Source: CAZJWR01 sp964549765 (lineage in GTDB: Bacteria > Zixibacteria > MSB-5A5 > GN15 > JAAZOE01). Taken from it: a stretch of DNA of 64,000 nucleotides. The notes under the pieces were generated by a model. The model did no database searches. It saw nothing but the letters and a program-made list of their open reading frames with translations, and was not told where the DNA came from. The translations under genes were made by a program, and so were the position numbers. The stretch is taken from positions 51,846 through 115,845 of the forward strand of contig CAZJWR010000005.1 of NCBI GenBank assembly GCA_964549765.1, in the 5' to 3' direction. Shown piece by piece: positions 17,501 to 23,982 of the stretch (its first letter is position 1; the number at the start of each line of letters is the position of its first letter).

Positions 17501-19203
17501 AGTGAATCGTTTTCAAAATCGCTGGCGTCTACGGCGTAACACACCCGATCGGCTTCCCAGCAGGCGAAAATAGTGGTATCGTTTGCCGTCGCGACGGGCG
17601 GTTCATTGAAGGTGACGGCGTATCGGACCGAATCGATCACGGACTCGCCGTGATTATCCGTCGCCTTGAACACGACTGCGAAAAAGCCCGCTTGGGTCGG
17701 CGTCCAGGTAAAATAGCCATAGACAGGAGACAGACCCGGCTCGGAGACAAAATCCCCGGGGCCGGAAATTTTGGTGATGGTTACGGTATCTCCGGCGTCG
17801 AAGTCATTTGCGATTATGGTATCGTAGATGGTCGCGCCGAGACAGATCGTCATCGGCTTCAGAAGACCGACCGGCGGATTGAACGTCGGAGGATTGTTTT
17901 CTCTGCAATCATCGACCGAGAATTGAATGCCGTTGCCTTCGTAGACACGGCTGCCGCTATAGATATCTCCGTAATCGGAACCGGGCGTGATCAGCCCGTC
18001 GGCGTTATACGCTGCACCCGGCATCATTACCGGCGTGAAAATGCTCAGGTTCGGTTCGAGGCAATTGAAATTCGAGCTGCTCTCCAATTTATTGGCGGGC
18101 GGATTACATCCGAAGGGATGCCCATAGGGATCTTCAATACCTTCGAATGTATCGGAAAAGTCGGCGACGGAAGAAAGACGTGTCTGCTGCCCGCCCACAT
18201 AGATATCTCCGGCGCCGAAGGACCGATTATAACTCGATCCCCAAAGATTGAAATCGAAGGCGCATCCCTTGAATGAAATGCCGATGACACACGGAGGACA
18301 TTTGTCCCAATCATTGGTATCGTCGTTGCAATGGCCAGGGCCAATTAGGCCATTATTATAGCGGTCTAATGTATCCATCCACGACGAGATCATTTCCCGC
18401 CGCGATCGGCGGAGATTGCCCCAGTCCCGGAAGTTGTTTCTCGCCAAAAACTCGTCCGCTTTGGCGATCACATCGGTTATGTCGTCACCCAACGCGCCGG
18501 CTGCAATATTCAGTTTGGCCGCGAGCAATTGGGCATACAGCTCGGTGATTCCGTTGCTGGCCCGACCGTAATCCTCCATCGAAAGAATTCTGGCGGCCAT
18601 CCTGGCGTCGGTAACGTTGAGGCTTTTCCTGCCTCGGGGTTGACCGAGTCGGATCGGAAGAAGAGGCGTCAGTACATCTTCCTGGGGTCCCAACCCGGCA
18701 TGAGTTTTCCAATAGCCGATTGTCTGCGTGCAAGCGGACACCACGCTGTGACATTCGGTGGTGATATCCCACCAGATTTCATACAGATTCGGGGCGATGG
18801 AATCCGGCCACTTTGTCCAACCCCATCGGTCGTTCCGGTGCAGGTCGTCCGAAAGCTCAAATCCCTCCGGCCAGATATTCACACCCGGCGCCGGTTCCTC
18901 ATCGAGCTGCACCAGGATGGCACCATGAAACTGTTCATATGGATCCGTCCCGAACGGAATGACGCTTTTAATCGTCCAGAGGCTTTCGGCCTCGTCGAAG
19001 TAGACGAAATAATCACCCGCCATGTCGGGCGAAATATACCCCAAAGAGGGTACGCCATAAAACAATGTCGGATCTATCTGGTTGTAGTTCGGAGGCGGGC
19101 CGGGGGGTTGATTGCCCGGATCATAATAATACGCCGCCAGTGGCGCCGACCCTGCCAGGATGAATAATATCACCAGCAGAGATTTATAGCCAGACCTGAA
19201 CAT
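8563..19203 (-). CDS. Giant exported multi-Ig-module protein with cohesin-like, dockerin and C-terminal sorting domains
   Basis: A predicted surface or extracellular protein of about 3,546 residues. The ATG at 19203 is chosen because GGAGG sits four bases upstream and a signal peptide (MFRSGYKSLLVILFILAGSA) follows at once; an ATG seven codons earlier overlaps this site. Residues 25-430 are a unique N-terminal region with a CTQTIGYWKTHAG motif near 160. Residues 436-3045 hold about 30 modules of about 87 residues, most with four Cys in the pattern LCEPxEIC...CFTP...DxCG, suggesting two disulfides per module. A cohesin-like domain follows (about 3048-3240), then two dockerin-type Asp/Asn repeats (about 3260-3330) and an NRPNPFNPSTTF...GIYFYRA sorting domain to the end. 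Nothing catalytic is seen; scaffold, adhesin or filament roles are possible. The DNA is intact over 10.6 kb. Confidence 0.93.
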   Translation of the reverse strand: MFRSGYKSLLVILFILAGSAPLAAYYYDPGNQPPGPPPNYNQIDPTLFYGVPSLGYISPDMAGDYFVYFDEAESLWTIKSVIPFGTDPYEQFHGAILVQLDEEPAPGVNIWPEGFELSDDLHRNDRWGWTKWPDSIAPNLYEIWWDITTECHSVVSACTQTIGYWKTHAGLGPQEDVLTPLLPIRLGQPRGRKSLNVTDARMAARILSMEDYGRASNGITELYAQLLAAKLNIAAGALGDDITDVIAKADEFLARNNFRDWGNLRRSRREMISSWMDTLDRYNNGLIGPGHCNDDTNDWDKCPPCVIGISFKGCAFDFNLWGSSYNRSFGAGDIYVGGQQTRLSSVADFSDTFEGIEDPYGHPFGCNPPANKLESSSNFNCLEPNLSIFTPVMMPGAAYNADGLITPGSDYGDIYSGSRVYEGNGIQFSVDDCRENNPPTFNPPVGLLKPMTICLGATIYDTIIANDFDAGDTVTITKISGPGDFVSEPGLSPVYGYFTWTPTQAGFFAVVFKATDNHGESVIDSVRYAVTFNEPPVATANDTTIFACWEADRVCYAVDASDFENDSLTFALLSGPGEIDPTTGELCFTPGGPGQFPFVVEVSDICGADTVDFTITVKLNNSPKVLPYDTIITLCEIDTICFNVRAIDLDPYDSLEITFLGDSGIFTQTGNGIGHHCFLPDTVASRRYVFPYSVTDPCWRQAIADGSAPSAPPEDSIIIMVQLDRGPEISCLGDLSVDLCEPDSLCYQIGASDPDGDDLQFRILSGPGKIDPTTGQYCLYADAGGTFAVSVAVTDICSKADTCNFTITVNMNGPPAVDIKDTLVSMCGSQEICIPLNVSDPDNNLERIFASDEQGDIIEVVGGSLCFTPPASGTYTITVTAVDSCGAMAMDVASVSVTMDAAPTVTVGDSTFFLCEPAEICLPVTVSGQDTQIDSIIAQEPAYYNENDGTVCLDVSESGEYPLIVTVYDVCGTVTDTGMAVVTINSAPVVTAPPDTSFHLCEPEQICIDPFEFSDVDENIASIEYFPPIGKSTPPPYCFTPDTAGTYCIIGRAIDECGAVDEDTICVEVTFNRPPHVIVPPDTSIFLCEPREICLDGIGADDPDGNLASIEFIPDIGTYDNGRYCFTPDTIGVYCIAVRAVDSCGMFDEDTVCVTYDVGAGVSIDCPPGPVIATLCDGPDTICVDLPVTPADANIEVLEPGAVYHDGRLCTYIENTGVYIYTVVASGDCNADTCKVIFDIKMDETPSITCPTPEPVHLCRPDSISVPMAITPSSALVIATPPAAYKDGVLTFYADEPGEYSYTVVAENDCGADTCTFSMMVTFDSPPQVTFADTTFHLCEIQEVCVPYDYSDPDDNVVSVRITPLKAIYKMVGGKVCFTPPAAGRYDLMMTVTDACGLSAVDTATVEIILNENPSVVVGDTAVFLCQSAEVCLPVTTFDPDGTIESVDVESPAYYDAENHAVCMPIEGAGTYAIGVTVHDDCGATAVDTGRIIATFNHPPEVSVPADTVITQCDQQEICLSGFNVFDLDDNIASVEIFPDAGGYNNGRYCFMPDTAGTYCIVIRATDECGMTDEDTVCVTYDNGVDVAIDCPEGIQQSSLCGPDSICVDIPVTPTDAVITVLEPGAIYSDGRLCFYAASSGQYSFTLVASGDCGADTCQVAFDVTIDERPQITCPPSDTLHLCAPDSITVPLTFGPESAELAVYPPGTYENGQFTFYAAEPGDYCFQATAENSCGADTCDFCITVTFDSPPQVTITDSSLYLCEPAEICIPVEIFDPDNNIQDVTVLPEGATLSDGHICFTPPGAGTYHLIVTATDSCGFMAADTGMIVVTLNQGPSVNVGDTSLFLCEAGEVCLPVDVSDPDGAIDSVVVSPPAYYDADRQMVCLSVSDPGTYEITVTVYDDCGASATDVGSVTVALNSAPAVSLPADSPVFLCEPQEICVPLTYNDIDGNIASIDISPSEYSLVDNMICFTPDAGGLYAIIATVTDSCGLSASDTMKVTVSLNQPPVVTVGDTALFACEPTEVCLPVDMFDPDGEIDSVVVDAPAYYDAANQRVCLPVENPGSYDIVVTVYDDCGIGQSDTGNVTVTFNRPPVVSAPNDTTVFMCTTSEICLDGFAISDPDNNITSIVFDPDIGIYDNGRFCFTPDTAGTYCIRVIATDECGVESEDTVCITVEVGEDIVLTCPDGPQTASLCAPDTICADISVSPPTATIEILEPGAIYDNGRICFYAETAGTYTFTVVASGDCGADTCQVTFDVTSDEAPQITCPSSQSMHLCGPDSISIPVAISPASANVTITPPAAYANGNLTFYADSDGEYCFNIVAENTCGSDTCHVCYTITIDSPPQVTIADTSVYLCDVSEICVPYSYFDPDDNVVNVTVEPIRYTLTDGSVCFTPPGEGTYDIILTVTDSCGNSDADTATVVVTMNQKPNITIGDTTVFLCEPSEVCLPVTFSDPDGTVDSVVAGAPAYYDAENQRVCFPVSVAGTFEIAVTAYDTCDAATTTTGMIIATMNHPPQVTVPADTMMILCDPGQVCLDGFTFADADNNIDLIEVLPETGTYDNGQYCFTADSDGVYCIIARATDECGVVGEDTVCVTIEFGSHAVIDCPPGPIGFTICEPDTLCYPIPVDPVDAKIEVLEADGHYINGELCFYADTTGSYTFTVVATSDCDADTCEVTFNVEANTPPTVSFGPYESPLSLCELQSLCVPIIVGDAEDNIVSVVGSTTCGGASINEARDSLCWTPTEFGSCTLIVIVEDDCGRRDTATAIITLEEGQHPSPPCPANDTVVACLPGEVCIDIGPIQPGSHLTVKPAMYVINPASGTICYIATENRTDTLTITDSTECGKDSCQFVLTTLLNRPPVISGEAPAETKFCHTATICVDYTVSDPDNNIKSVTLAGDCPGAVLDIANSRVCIETTTAIDCHLQLVVVDSCDLADTLILPVVATPNQPPSINLPEIETVVRCESDTSAIVIEDICIHDPDYDDMTLVLDSGLGEFAYNSMYECGVLTFRPPTNDSAQYCFKFLATDYCDTVYSLYCIDVLPSAVCSTCVDVAIEGPPCVNPGSRAIVNITAESFNDVAGYDLLIGYDASALTFLRADVGDAVNGWEYFTYRIGDLGNCEAPCPSGLIKLVAIADINNGAHHPPPEQLHPSGVIATLSFRVTSDLNFGGQRVPVKFFWMDCTDNGFSDPTGQYLYVDHMIFSPEGNIIWNEFDDAAYPEASRPPHIGTPDECMVGDKYTPIRCISYHNGDVCIQHPDSIDARGDMNLNGVTYEIADAVVYTNYFIRGLDAFQISVPGQIAASDVNADGVTLSIADLVYLVRVIVGDAVPYPKPIPESDVVSASCIQRQNEATVTVNSARDIGGVLMTFSGDGVINAVPVLADNAANMDMKYGVLDGNLRVLLFSMKPGGKIPAGAADLITLSVPEGVEVKLVDIEMADYYGRTLTTALTNTNMPDRLYLTQNRPNPFNPSTTFDLALPAASDYNVTIYNITGQVIRKWAGHADAGYITFEWDGRDQQGNMVATGIYFYRARAANQEAICKMVLIK
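11165..15993 (-). repeat. Higher-order five-module (A-B-C-D-E) repeat inside the giant gene
   Basis: The Ig-like modules fall into five recognisable types in fixed order. A contains EDTVCV and NGRYCFTPDTAGTYC. B contains EVLEPGAIY and VVASGDCGADTC. C contains HLCxPDSIS and VAENxCGADTC. D begins FDSPPQVT. E begins LNxxPSVxVGDT and contains PAYYDAENQ. Full cassettes run 15993-14719 (425 codons), 14718-13453 (422 codons) and 12936-11671 (422 codons). A partial D-E unit lies at 13452-12937 (172 codons), and a final A-B unit at about 11670-11165. Boundaries were placed by counting from anchor codons. The pattern implies duplication of a whole five-module block. Confidence 0.88.
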
Positions 19204-19411
19204 CTGTCCTCCAGGGAAATGCACTGCTTTTTACCATACCGGCCGATGTGGTCGGATTATCATTCATAGTTTTCGAGGCGTCGAAAGACGCCAATAGAAT
19301 TTTGCCCATCATGACTACATGAAGCATACCGGATGCGTAACGCAGACCTTTTTGTAGCCCTATTACCGCGCCTCTAAAAAAGGTGGGGGAAAGCGCCGTT
19401 TTCTCACCCGA

Positions 19412-19439
19412 AATATAAGAGGTTGCCTCGGATTGTCAA
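19412..19439 (-). promoter_or_regulatory. Sigma-70-like promoter for the giant gene
   Basis: Reading leftward, TTGACA (19439-19434) is followed after 16 bases by TATATT (19417-19412). This is a perfect -35 and five of six matches at -10. It would give a leader of about 200 bases before the ATG at 19203. Confidence 0.55.
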
Positions 19440-19695
19440 GCGATTTGTCGCGACCGCCGATGATTATTATATTGCATTTCAAGGGATTACAACGATGCGC
19501 AAAACTTGAGCATCAAAACCGGTCGATAATGCCCGAACTTAAAGTATCACTTTAAATGAAACACGTCTCATGCCCGGCCCCGGTAATTCCAGTGTTCTTT
19601 CGCTTGCACATTTTCGGCAACGGCTCGACGGAAATGCATAGAGAATGTTTCTGGCCGGCGGGCATCGTCACAAGCCCGCTAGGGACAATAAAGAG

Positions 19696-19723
19696 TCCCC
19701 GCGGCGGATGCGTGACGCGGGGA
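19696..19723 (-). terminator. Possible terminator of the LiaF-like operon
   Basis: Reading leftward, an eight-base-pair stem (TCCCCGCG and complement) with a 12-base loop is followed by ACTCTTTATTG, a weak T-rich tail. It lies about 30 bases beyond the stop of the LiaF-like gene. Confidence 0.45.
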
Positions 19724-19752
19724 ATATATAACCATCCACGCAGAGCGGAGGG

Positions 19753-20661
19753 CTAATGAAAATCGAGCGAAAAACGCGACATGTCCGGCGATAGATTAAT
19801 CTCTATTTTGGGCAACAGCGTGTCATACCCTTCCGTCATATAATATCCGTCGATTTCGACCATGCCGAGTCGTTCCAGAAGCCGCGCAGCGGTGTTTTCG
19901 GCGCCGGATACGCGTACGCCACTGCCTTCAGGCGCGGTGATACGGAAGTCGGCATTTTCCCCTTCCAAGCGGATCTTTACCGTTTTGGCCATATCGCCGA
20001 GGGAAACCCGGATGTTTCCGCGCCGGGAATCGACTATGAGATTTTCCAGAAGCAGGCCCCGGCAGTTCAGGGTCATGTCCGCCCGGTCGCCATAGCAGGT
20101 CAAATCTACCAGCGCCTTATCGGATAAGGCCACATCCCAACTACCTGCCCATCGCCGGCCGTCGATCCGAAACCAATTCAGACCGCCGATACGCGGTGAG
20201 ACGTCCAGATCGGCCGTGTCGCCGTCGAGATCATACTCCACACGAGGAACCGCCCGCCAGCCGCTGGATCGTGAGCTAAACAATCTGCCGCCCGTATCTC
20301 TCAGGTCAATGTCGGTGTCGTCGAGATCAAACACGGCCTTGATGCGTTTAACGCCGGGATCGGAATCGATGGTATAGCGGTAAGTATCGCAGCGCCGGAG
20401 CAATCGAAAATCGCCTGTCGAAAAGCCGTCGAAAGCCACCCAGACGACAATAACCGCCAGCGCCACCGGTGCCAGGTAGGCGATGAATTCGACCTTGCTC
20501 CGGGTGAATATCTTTTCTACGCCAATGGCAATCAGGAGCAATGGCCACAGCGAAAGGATATCCGGCCAGGTCCACCAGGGCAGCACGCCGAGGTTATTCA
20601 GCAATAACAAACCGCCGATCAGAACAAACAGTATCCCCCATCTAAACCTGGCTGGACTCAT
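19753..20661 (-). CDS. LiaF-like membrane protein with toastrack-type C-terminal domain
   Basis: A 302-residue inner-membrane protein. The first 30 residues (RWGILFVLIGGLLLLNNLG) and the WPLLLIAIGVEKI hairpin are typical of the DUF5668/LiaI-LiaF-like membrane segment; a third span is at about 63-80. The C-terminal two thirds are a beta-rich domain with successive short strands (DTDIDLRDTGG, GDRADMTLNCRG, RRGNIRVSLGD, GENADFRITAPEGSGVRVSG) that fits the toastrack or cell-wall-active antibiotic response fold. LiaF proteins repress envelope-stress signalling in Firmicutes; the role here is inferred. It overlaps pspC by 20 bases, with GGAGG nine bases before the ATG, and is the last gene of the operon. 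Confidence 0.8.
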   Translation of the reverse strand: MSPARFRWGILFVLIGGLLLLNNLGVLPWWTWPDILSLWPLLLIAIGVEKIFTRSKVEFIAYLAPVALAVIVVWVAFDGFSTGDFRLLRRCDTYRYTIDSDPGVKRIKAVFDLDDTDIDLRDTGGRLFSSRSSGWRAVPRVEYDLDGDTADLDVSPRIGGLNWFRIDGRRWAGSWDVALSDKALVDLTCYGDRADMTLNCRGLLLENLIVDSRRGNIRVSLGDMAKTVKIRLEGENADFRITAPEGSGVRVSGAENTAARLLERLGMVEIDGYYMTEGYDTLLPKIEINLSPDMSRFSLDFH

Positions 20662-21085
20662 TGACGTGATCCTCCTTCTTATGCCCCTGATTCATGCGAA
20701 AAATCAACAACAGCCCGACTCCGATCAGCAATAGCGGCCAGAATCGTTCGATATCCCACCACCAGTAATTCTGCTCCAGGATGAAGAACAGCCCGATGAT
20801 GATCAGGATTACGCCGGGGATATATTTATTCCAGGGCGAATACGACCGCTTCTCCGGCGATTTTTCGTCGGACGATTGCACCGCTTCGCCGCTTTCGCCC
20901 ACCGGCTCGCGCGGGATGATGATCCAGGCGATCAAATAGGCCAAAAAACCGACGCCCTTGGCGAAAACCAGCAGGACGGCGATGATCCGGATGAAGGTGG
21001 GATCGACGTTGAAATATTCGCCCAGACCACCGCAAACGCCGCCGAGGACTTTATCCGTTCGGGACCTGCACAAACGCTTATCCAC
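20642..21085 (-). CDS. pspC: PspC-domain envelope stress protein
   Basis: A 147-residue membrane protein. The GTG at 21085 is preferred because AAAGGAGG lies four bases before it and the protein then begins MDKRLCRSRTDKVLGG, the standard PspC opening; an upstream frame would add 26 residues with no such signal. Residues 1-60 are the PspC domain (GGVCGGLGEYF then DPTFIRIIAVLL and AYLIAWIIIP). After a charged linker there are two more spans (VILIIIGLFFILEQ and WPLLLIGVGLLLIF), a LiaF-like hairpin also seen in the next gene. PspC proteins sense or stabilise the inner membrane under stress. It sits behind pcm and overlaps the LiaF-like gene. Confidence 0.9.
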   Translation of the reverse strand: MDKRLCRSRTDKVLGGVCGGLGEYFNVDPTFIRIIAVLLVFAKGVGFLAYLIAWIIIPREPVGESGEAVQSSDEKSPEKRSYSPWNKYIPGVILIIIGLFFILEQNYWWWDIERFWPLLLIGVGLLLIFRMNQGHKKEDHVNESSQV

Positions 21086-21163
21086 AGTTCCTCCTTTGAT
21101 GAACCAGTATCTTGATATTACTACGAAACGTAGGGAGAAAAGTTTTCGTGCGGACGAAGACAA

Positions 21164-21829
21164 TTAATCACGACGCCGCAGCGGCACGAAGCGCACCGGA
21201 TAGAGAGTTTTGAAATGCGCCTGCCCGTCCTCGTCCTTTATGACAAGCTTAAGATCTTGTATGCTGTCGCCGACCGGCAGGATCAGTCGACCACCCGGTT
21301 TAAGCCGATCTGGCAAAGATACCGGGAATCGGTCCGGTGCGGCCGTAACGATGATGGCGTCGAATTGTATCTCCGGTGAAGGAATCAGCAGACCGTCACC
21401 GATATGAAAGGTAATGTTGGTATAGCCCAGCCGTTTGAGCGTCGTCTGCGCTTCAGCGGACAATTCCGGGAAAAATTCGACGGTATCGACGTGCATGAAA
21501 AGCTCTGCCAAAACCGCTGTCTGATAGCCTGATCCGGTACCGATTTCAAGTACTTCTTTATCTTCGGCAGGTTCCAGATATTCCGTCATAGAGGCGACGA
21601 TATACGGCTGGGATACGGTCTGGCCGCAGCCGATAGGCAACGGACCGTCGTCATAGGCTTCCCGATGCAAATCGGGAGATATGAATTCGTGCCGGGGCAC
21701 TTTTCGCATTACCTCAAGGACGGCTTCGTTCTTAACGTCTCGTCCTTGTAGTTGATATTCCACCATCCGATCCCGGGCCCGGCGGTATTCATCGTCGGTG
21801 AACTCGTGTGATTTTGAAAAGAAGCCCAT
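21164..21829 (-). CDS. pcm: Protein-L-isoaspartate O-methyltransferase
   Basis: SAM-dependent repair of L-isoaspartyl residues in damaged proteins. The product is 221 residues. Family marks are RDVKNEAVLEVMRKVPRHEF, the GQTVSQPYIVASMTE segment, the SAM-binding VLEIGTGSGYQTAVLA, and FDAIIVTAAPD followed by LKPGGRLILPVG. It follows the hybrid anti-sigma gene after 34 bases and precedes pspC by 78 bases, so a housekeeping protein-repair enzyme sits inside an envelope-stress operon. Confidence 0.95.
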   Translation of the reverse strand: MGFFSKSHEFTDDEYRRARDRMVEYQLQGRDVKNEAVLEVMRKVPRHEFISPDLHREAYDDGPLPIGCGQTVSQPYIVASMTEYLEPAEDKEVLEIGTGSGYQTAVLAELFMHVDTVEFFPELSAEAQTTLKRLGYTNITFHIGDGLLIPSPEIQFDAIIVTAAPDRFPVSLPDRLKPGGRLILPVGDSIQDLKLVIKDEDGQAHFKTLYPVRFVPLRRRD

Positions 21830-21863
21830 GTTCGATTCTGTCAGCCCTGAATTGTCGACAATT

Positions 21864-23396
21864 TTATTGCGAGCGCTTTATCCGCTCGATCCTGCTTCGA
21901 TATGCTTCCAGCGTCTTCGGGTCATACCCCTGTCTTTCCAGACCGGATAGTTCCCTGTCGAAATCGGCCTCATAGCTTTCGAACTTGCTTTTGTCTTCAG
22001 CCTTCCCGGAGGTTCGGTACAGATCGAGCGCCGCGCGGAGTCTGAGATATGATACATCTATCCGCTCGGCAGGATTTTTGGTCTCGGCGACTCTGGCGTC
22101 GAGGCTGTCGACAATCTTCCGAAGCATGTCTATGGATTCTTGATTGGAGGCGCTTAATTTCTGGGACACCATCCCCTTTTTGCCCTCTTCCCGCATGCGG
22201 TCCCGATAGGCGTCCAGCAACGATGCGTATTGCACATCCAGGCTATCCGCATTGGGAAGCGCCGCTCTGGTCGCGATGTTTTCATCAGCCAGCGCTTTCG
22301 AAGCCGCCACCGCCCCTGCGGTCGTCTCCACTGTCTTTTTCTGCCCCGTATCCTTCTCCAGGAAATCGATGCTCTTGCGTGTGCCGCGAACCTCGGCAAT
22401 AGTGCCGGATTCAAGGACTGACTGCTTCAGCGCCACCCTCAGGTCCTCGGTCTCCCCCGGATAGACCGGCACCTCGGTATAGACCATCGACTCATATCCC
22501 GGCGATGAATATATCAGATCATAGGTATCGGGTGGAACCGAAAGGATGGTGAAGTCACCGTCCAGATTTGATTTTGCGCCGATCGTCGTACCCTTAAGCT
22601 GAACGACCACTCCGTAAAGCGGCTCGCCGGTTTTGGCATCGACGATCCGCCCGGCGATCTTTCCCGGCGATTCCGATTTTTTGCCCGGCTCCGACGGTGA
22701 TTTTTTCCGGGCTATTTCGGCCGCGGGCTGATGATCGATTTCGGCGGCCGGTTCTTCGGTCAGCAATGGACTCTCGATTGTCGCCGGCGCGGGCAGATCT
22801 ACCGTTTCGGAAGCAGGAGCCTGTCTCTCGTTCGACTGTTCGACGCGCTTTTCCCTCGTCGCCGCAGCCGATTTTTCTTCGCCGGCCGGCTGCGTCATCC
22901 CCGATGAAGGACTCACCTGGGGCTTTGCCATTTCTTTCTGCTCGGCGGCGCCTTCCGATTCCTGATACGGCATCATGGTGTCTTCGGCGGCGGGCGTCAT
23001 CATTTCGTAGCGGGCCGGCGGGCTTAGCAGCTTGCCGCCCGATTCCTTGAAAGCCATCCTACCGGCCAAAAAGACGATGACTATCGATGCCGCCACGGCG
23101 ACATACCGATACCAGACCGGAATCACTCTCGGGCTCGGACGAGATTCTTCGGCCGCCGGTTTTGGCTTATCTATACCTGCCATGATTCGTCCGGCGAGGG
23201 TATCCATCAGATTATCGTCAAAATCGGGAACCGCCGTTTCGGCCATCTCGTCGACCCGCCGCATCTTCTCCAATAGCGCCGAGCAGTTTGGGCAGGTTTC
23301 GAGATGCGCCGCAACCTCGGCCATTTCATCCGGAGATAATTCGCCATCGAGGTAGGCCGACAACTTATCTTTTATTTTGTCACATTGGTCCTTCAT
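21864..23396 (-). CDS. Hybrid anti-sigma factor with carboxypeptidase-regulatory-like domain
   Basis: A 510-residue predicted inner-membrane protein. Residues 1-45 form a zinc-finger anti-sigma domain with the HLETCPNC version of the HxxxCxxC ZAS motif. One membrane span lies near 97-112 (YVAVAASIVIVFLAG). A Pro/Ala/Glu-rich linker follows, then a carboxypeptidase-D regulatory-like beta sandwich at about 245-325 (GKIAGRIVDAKTGEPLYGV, then NLDGDFTILSVPPDTYDL). The last approximately 160 residues are charged and helical. The start is one base after the sigma-factor stop, so the two are a coupled pair. The zinc finger should hold the sigma factor in the cytoplasm; the beta domain would lie in the periplasm. 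The fold combination is unusual, and its signal is unknown. Confidence 0.85.
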   Translation of the reverse strand: MKDQCDKIKDKLSAYLDGELSPDEMAEVAAHLETCPNCSALLEKMRRVDEMAETAVPDFDDNLMDTLAGRIMAGIDKPKPAAEESRPSPRVIPVWYRYVAVAASIVIVFLAGRMAFKESGGKLLSPPARYEMMTPAAEDTMMPYQESEGAAEQKEMAKPQVSPSSGMTQPAGEEKSAAATREKRVEQSNERQAPASETVDLPAPATIESPLLTEEPAAEIDHQPAAEIARKKSPSEPGKKSESPGKIAGRIVDAKTGEPLYGVVVQLKGTTIGAKSNLDGDFTILSVPPDTYDLIYSSPGYESMVYTEVPVYPGETEDLRVALKQSVLESGTIAEVRGTRKSIDFLEKDTGQKKTVETTAGAVAASKALADENIATRAALPNADSLDVQYASLLDAYRDRMREEGKKGMVSQKLSASNQESIDMLRKIVDSLDARVAETKNPAERIDVSYLRLRAALDLYRTSGKAEDKSKFESYEADFDRELSGLERQGYDPKTLEAYRSRIERIKRSQ

Positions 23397-23397
23397 G

Positions 23398-23979
23398 CTA
23401 CTCCAGCAAATCCTTCAACTCTTCCATCAGGCGACGCCGGGCGCGGAACAGACGCGAATCCACCGTTCCCATCGATATCTTCAGCCGCGCCGCGATTTCG
23501 TCATAACTGAGTTGCTCGAACGTTCGCAGGACAAAGACCGTTCGGTATTCATCCGGAAGTTTCTGTACGGCATCCATAAAACGTCGCTGGTTTTCCTCCG
23601 TCTGCAGCTTTTCCAGCGGATCCGGCGCCGGATCGGCCTGCTCGCGATAGCTGTCGTCGAGGCTGATCTGCCGCTTGCTTTTCCTCAGATGGTTTAGCGT
23701 CAGGTTGGTGGCGATGGTCGATAACCAGGGATAAAAGGGCTGCCCTTCTTCGAATCGGTCGAGGGCGTGATAGGCTCGAATAAAACTCTCCTGGACAATA
23801 TCCATCGCGACATCAATATCGCCGGTCATACCCACCACCATCCGCAAAACCCGTCGCTGATGCAGTTTTACCAGGCGGCCAAAGGCGGTCTTGTCGCCGC
23901 CTTTCGCCTGCGCCAACAACTGCGCTTCGTCCGGATCGGACTTCGCTTTTAGTACCTTTATATCTCTTTTTTCTTCCAA
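23398..23979 (-). CDS. ECF RNA polymerase sigma factor (RpoE-like)
   Basis: A 193-residue group 4 sigma factor. Region 2 is at about 30-100 (FGRLVKLHQRRVLRMVVGM, then DIVQESFIRAYHALDRF and PWLSTIATNLTLNHLRK). Region 4 is at about 130-190 (LPDEYRTVFVLRTFEQLSYDEIAARL then GTVDSRLFRARRRL). The only plausible start is a TTG at 23979, three bases after the holA stop, with no clear ribosome binding site; reinitiation after holA is likely. It is immediately followed by its probable anti-sigma factor. Its regulon may include the downstream pspC and LiaF-like genes, but no ECF promoter was proved. Confidence 0.93.
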   Translation of the reverse strand: MEEKRDIKVLKAKSDPDEAQLLAQAKGGDKTAFGRLVKLHQRRVLRMVVGMTGDIDVAMDIVQESFIRAYHALDRFEEGQPFYPWLSTIATNLTLNHLRKSKRQISLDDSYREQADPAPDPLEKLQTEENQRRFMDAVQKLPDEYRTVFVLRTFEQLSYDEIAARLKISMGTVDSRLFRARRRLMEELKDLLE

Positions 23980-23982
23980 AAT

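Larger units (their letters stand above)
19204..19752. other. Intergenic region between the giant gene and the LiaF-like gene
   Basis: The 549 bases hold the giant-gene promoter, its leader (including a GGCGTC-TTTC-GACGCC hairpin), an inverted repeat TTAAAGTATCACTTTAA at 19539-19555, and the terminator of the LiaF-like operon. A 66-codon plus-strand frame at 19556 has no ribosome binding site and no recognisable content. No riboswitch class was identified. Confidence 0.6.

Noticed and set aside
19556..19756. 66-codon plus-strand frame in the intergenic region
   Set aside because: No ribosome binding site, overlaps the probable terminator of the LiaF-like operon, no recognisable content.
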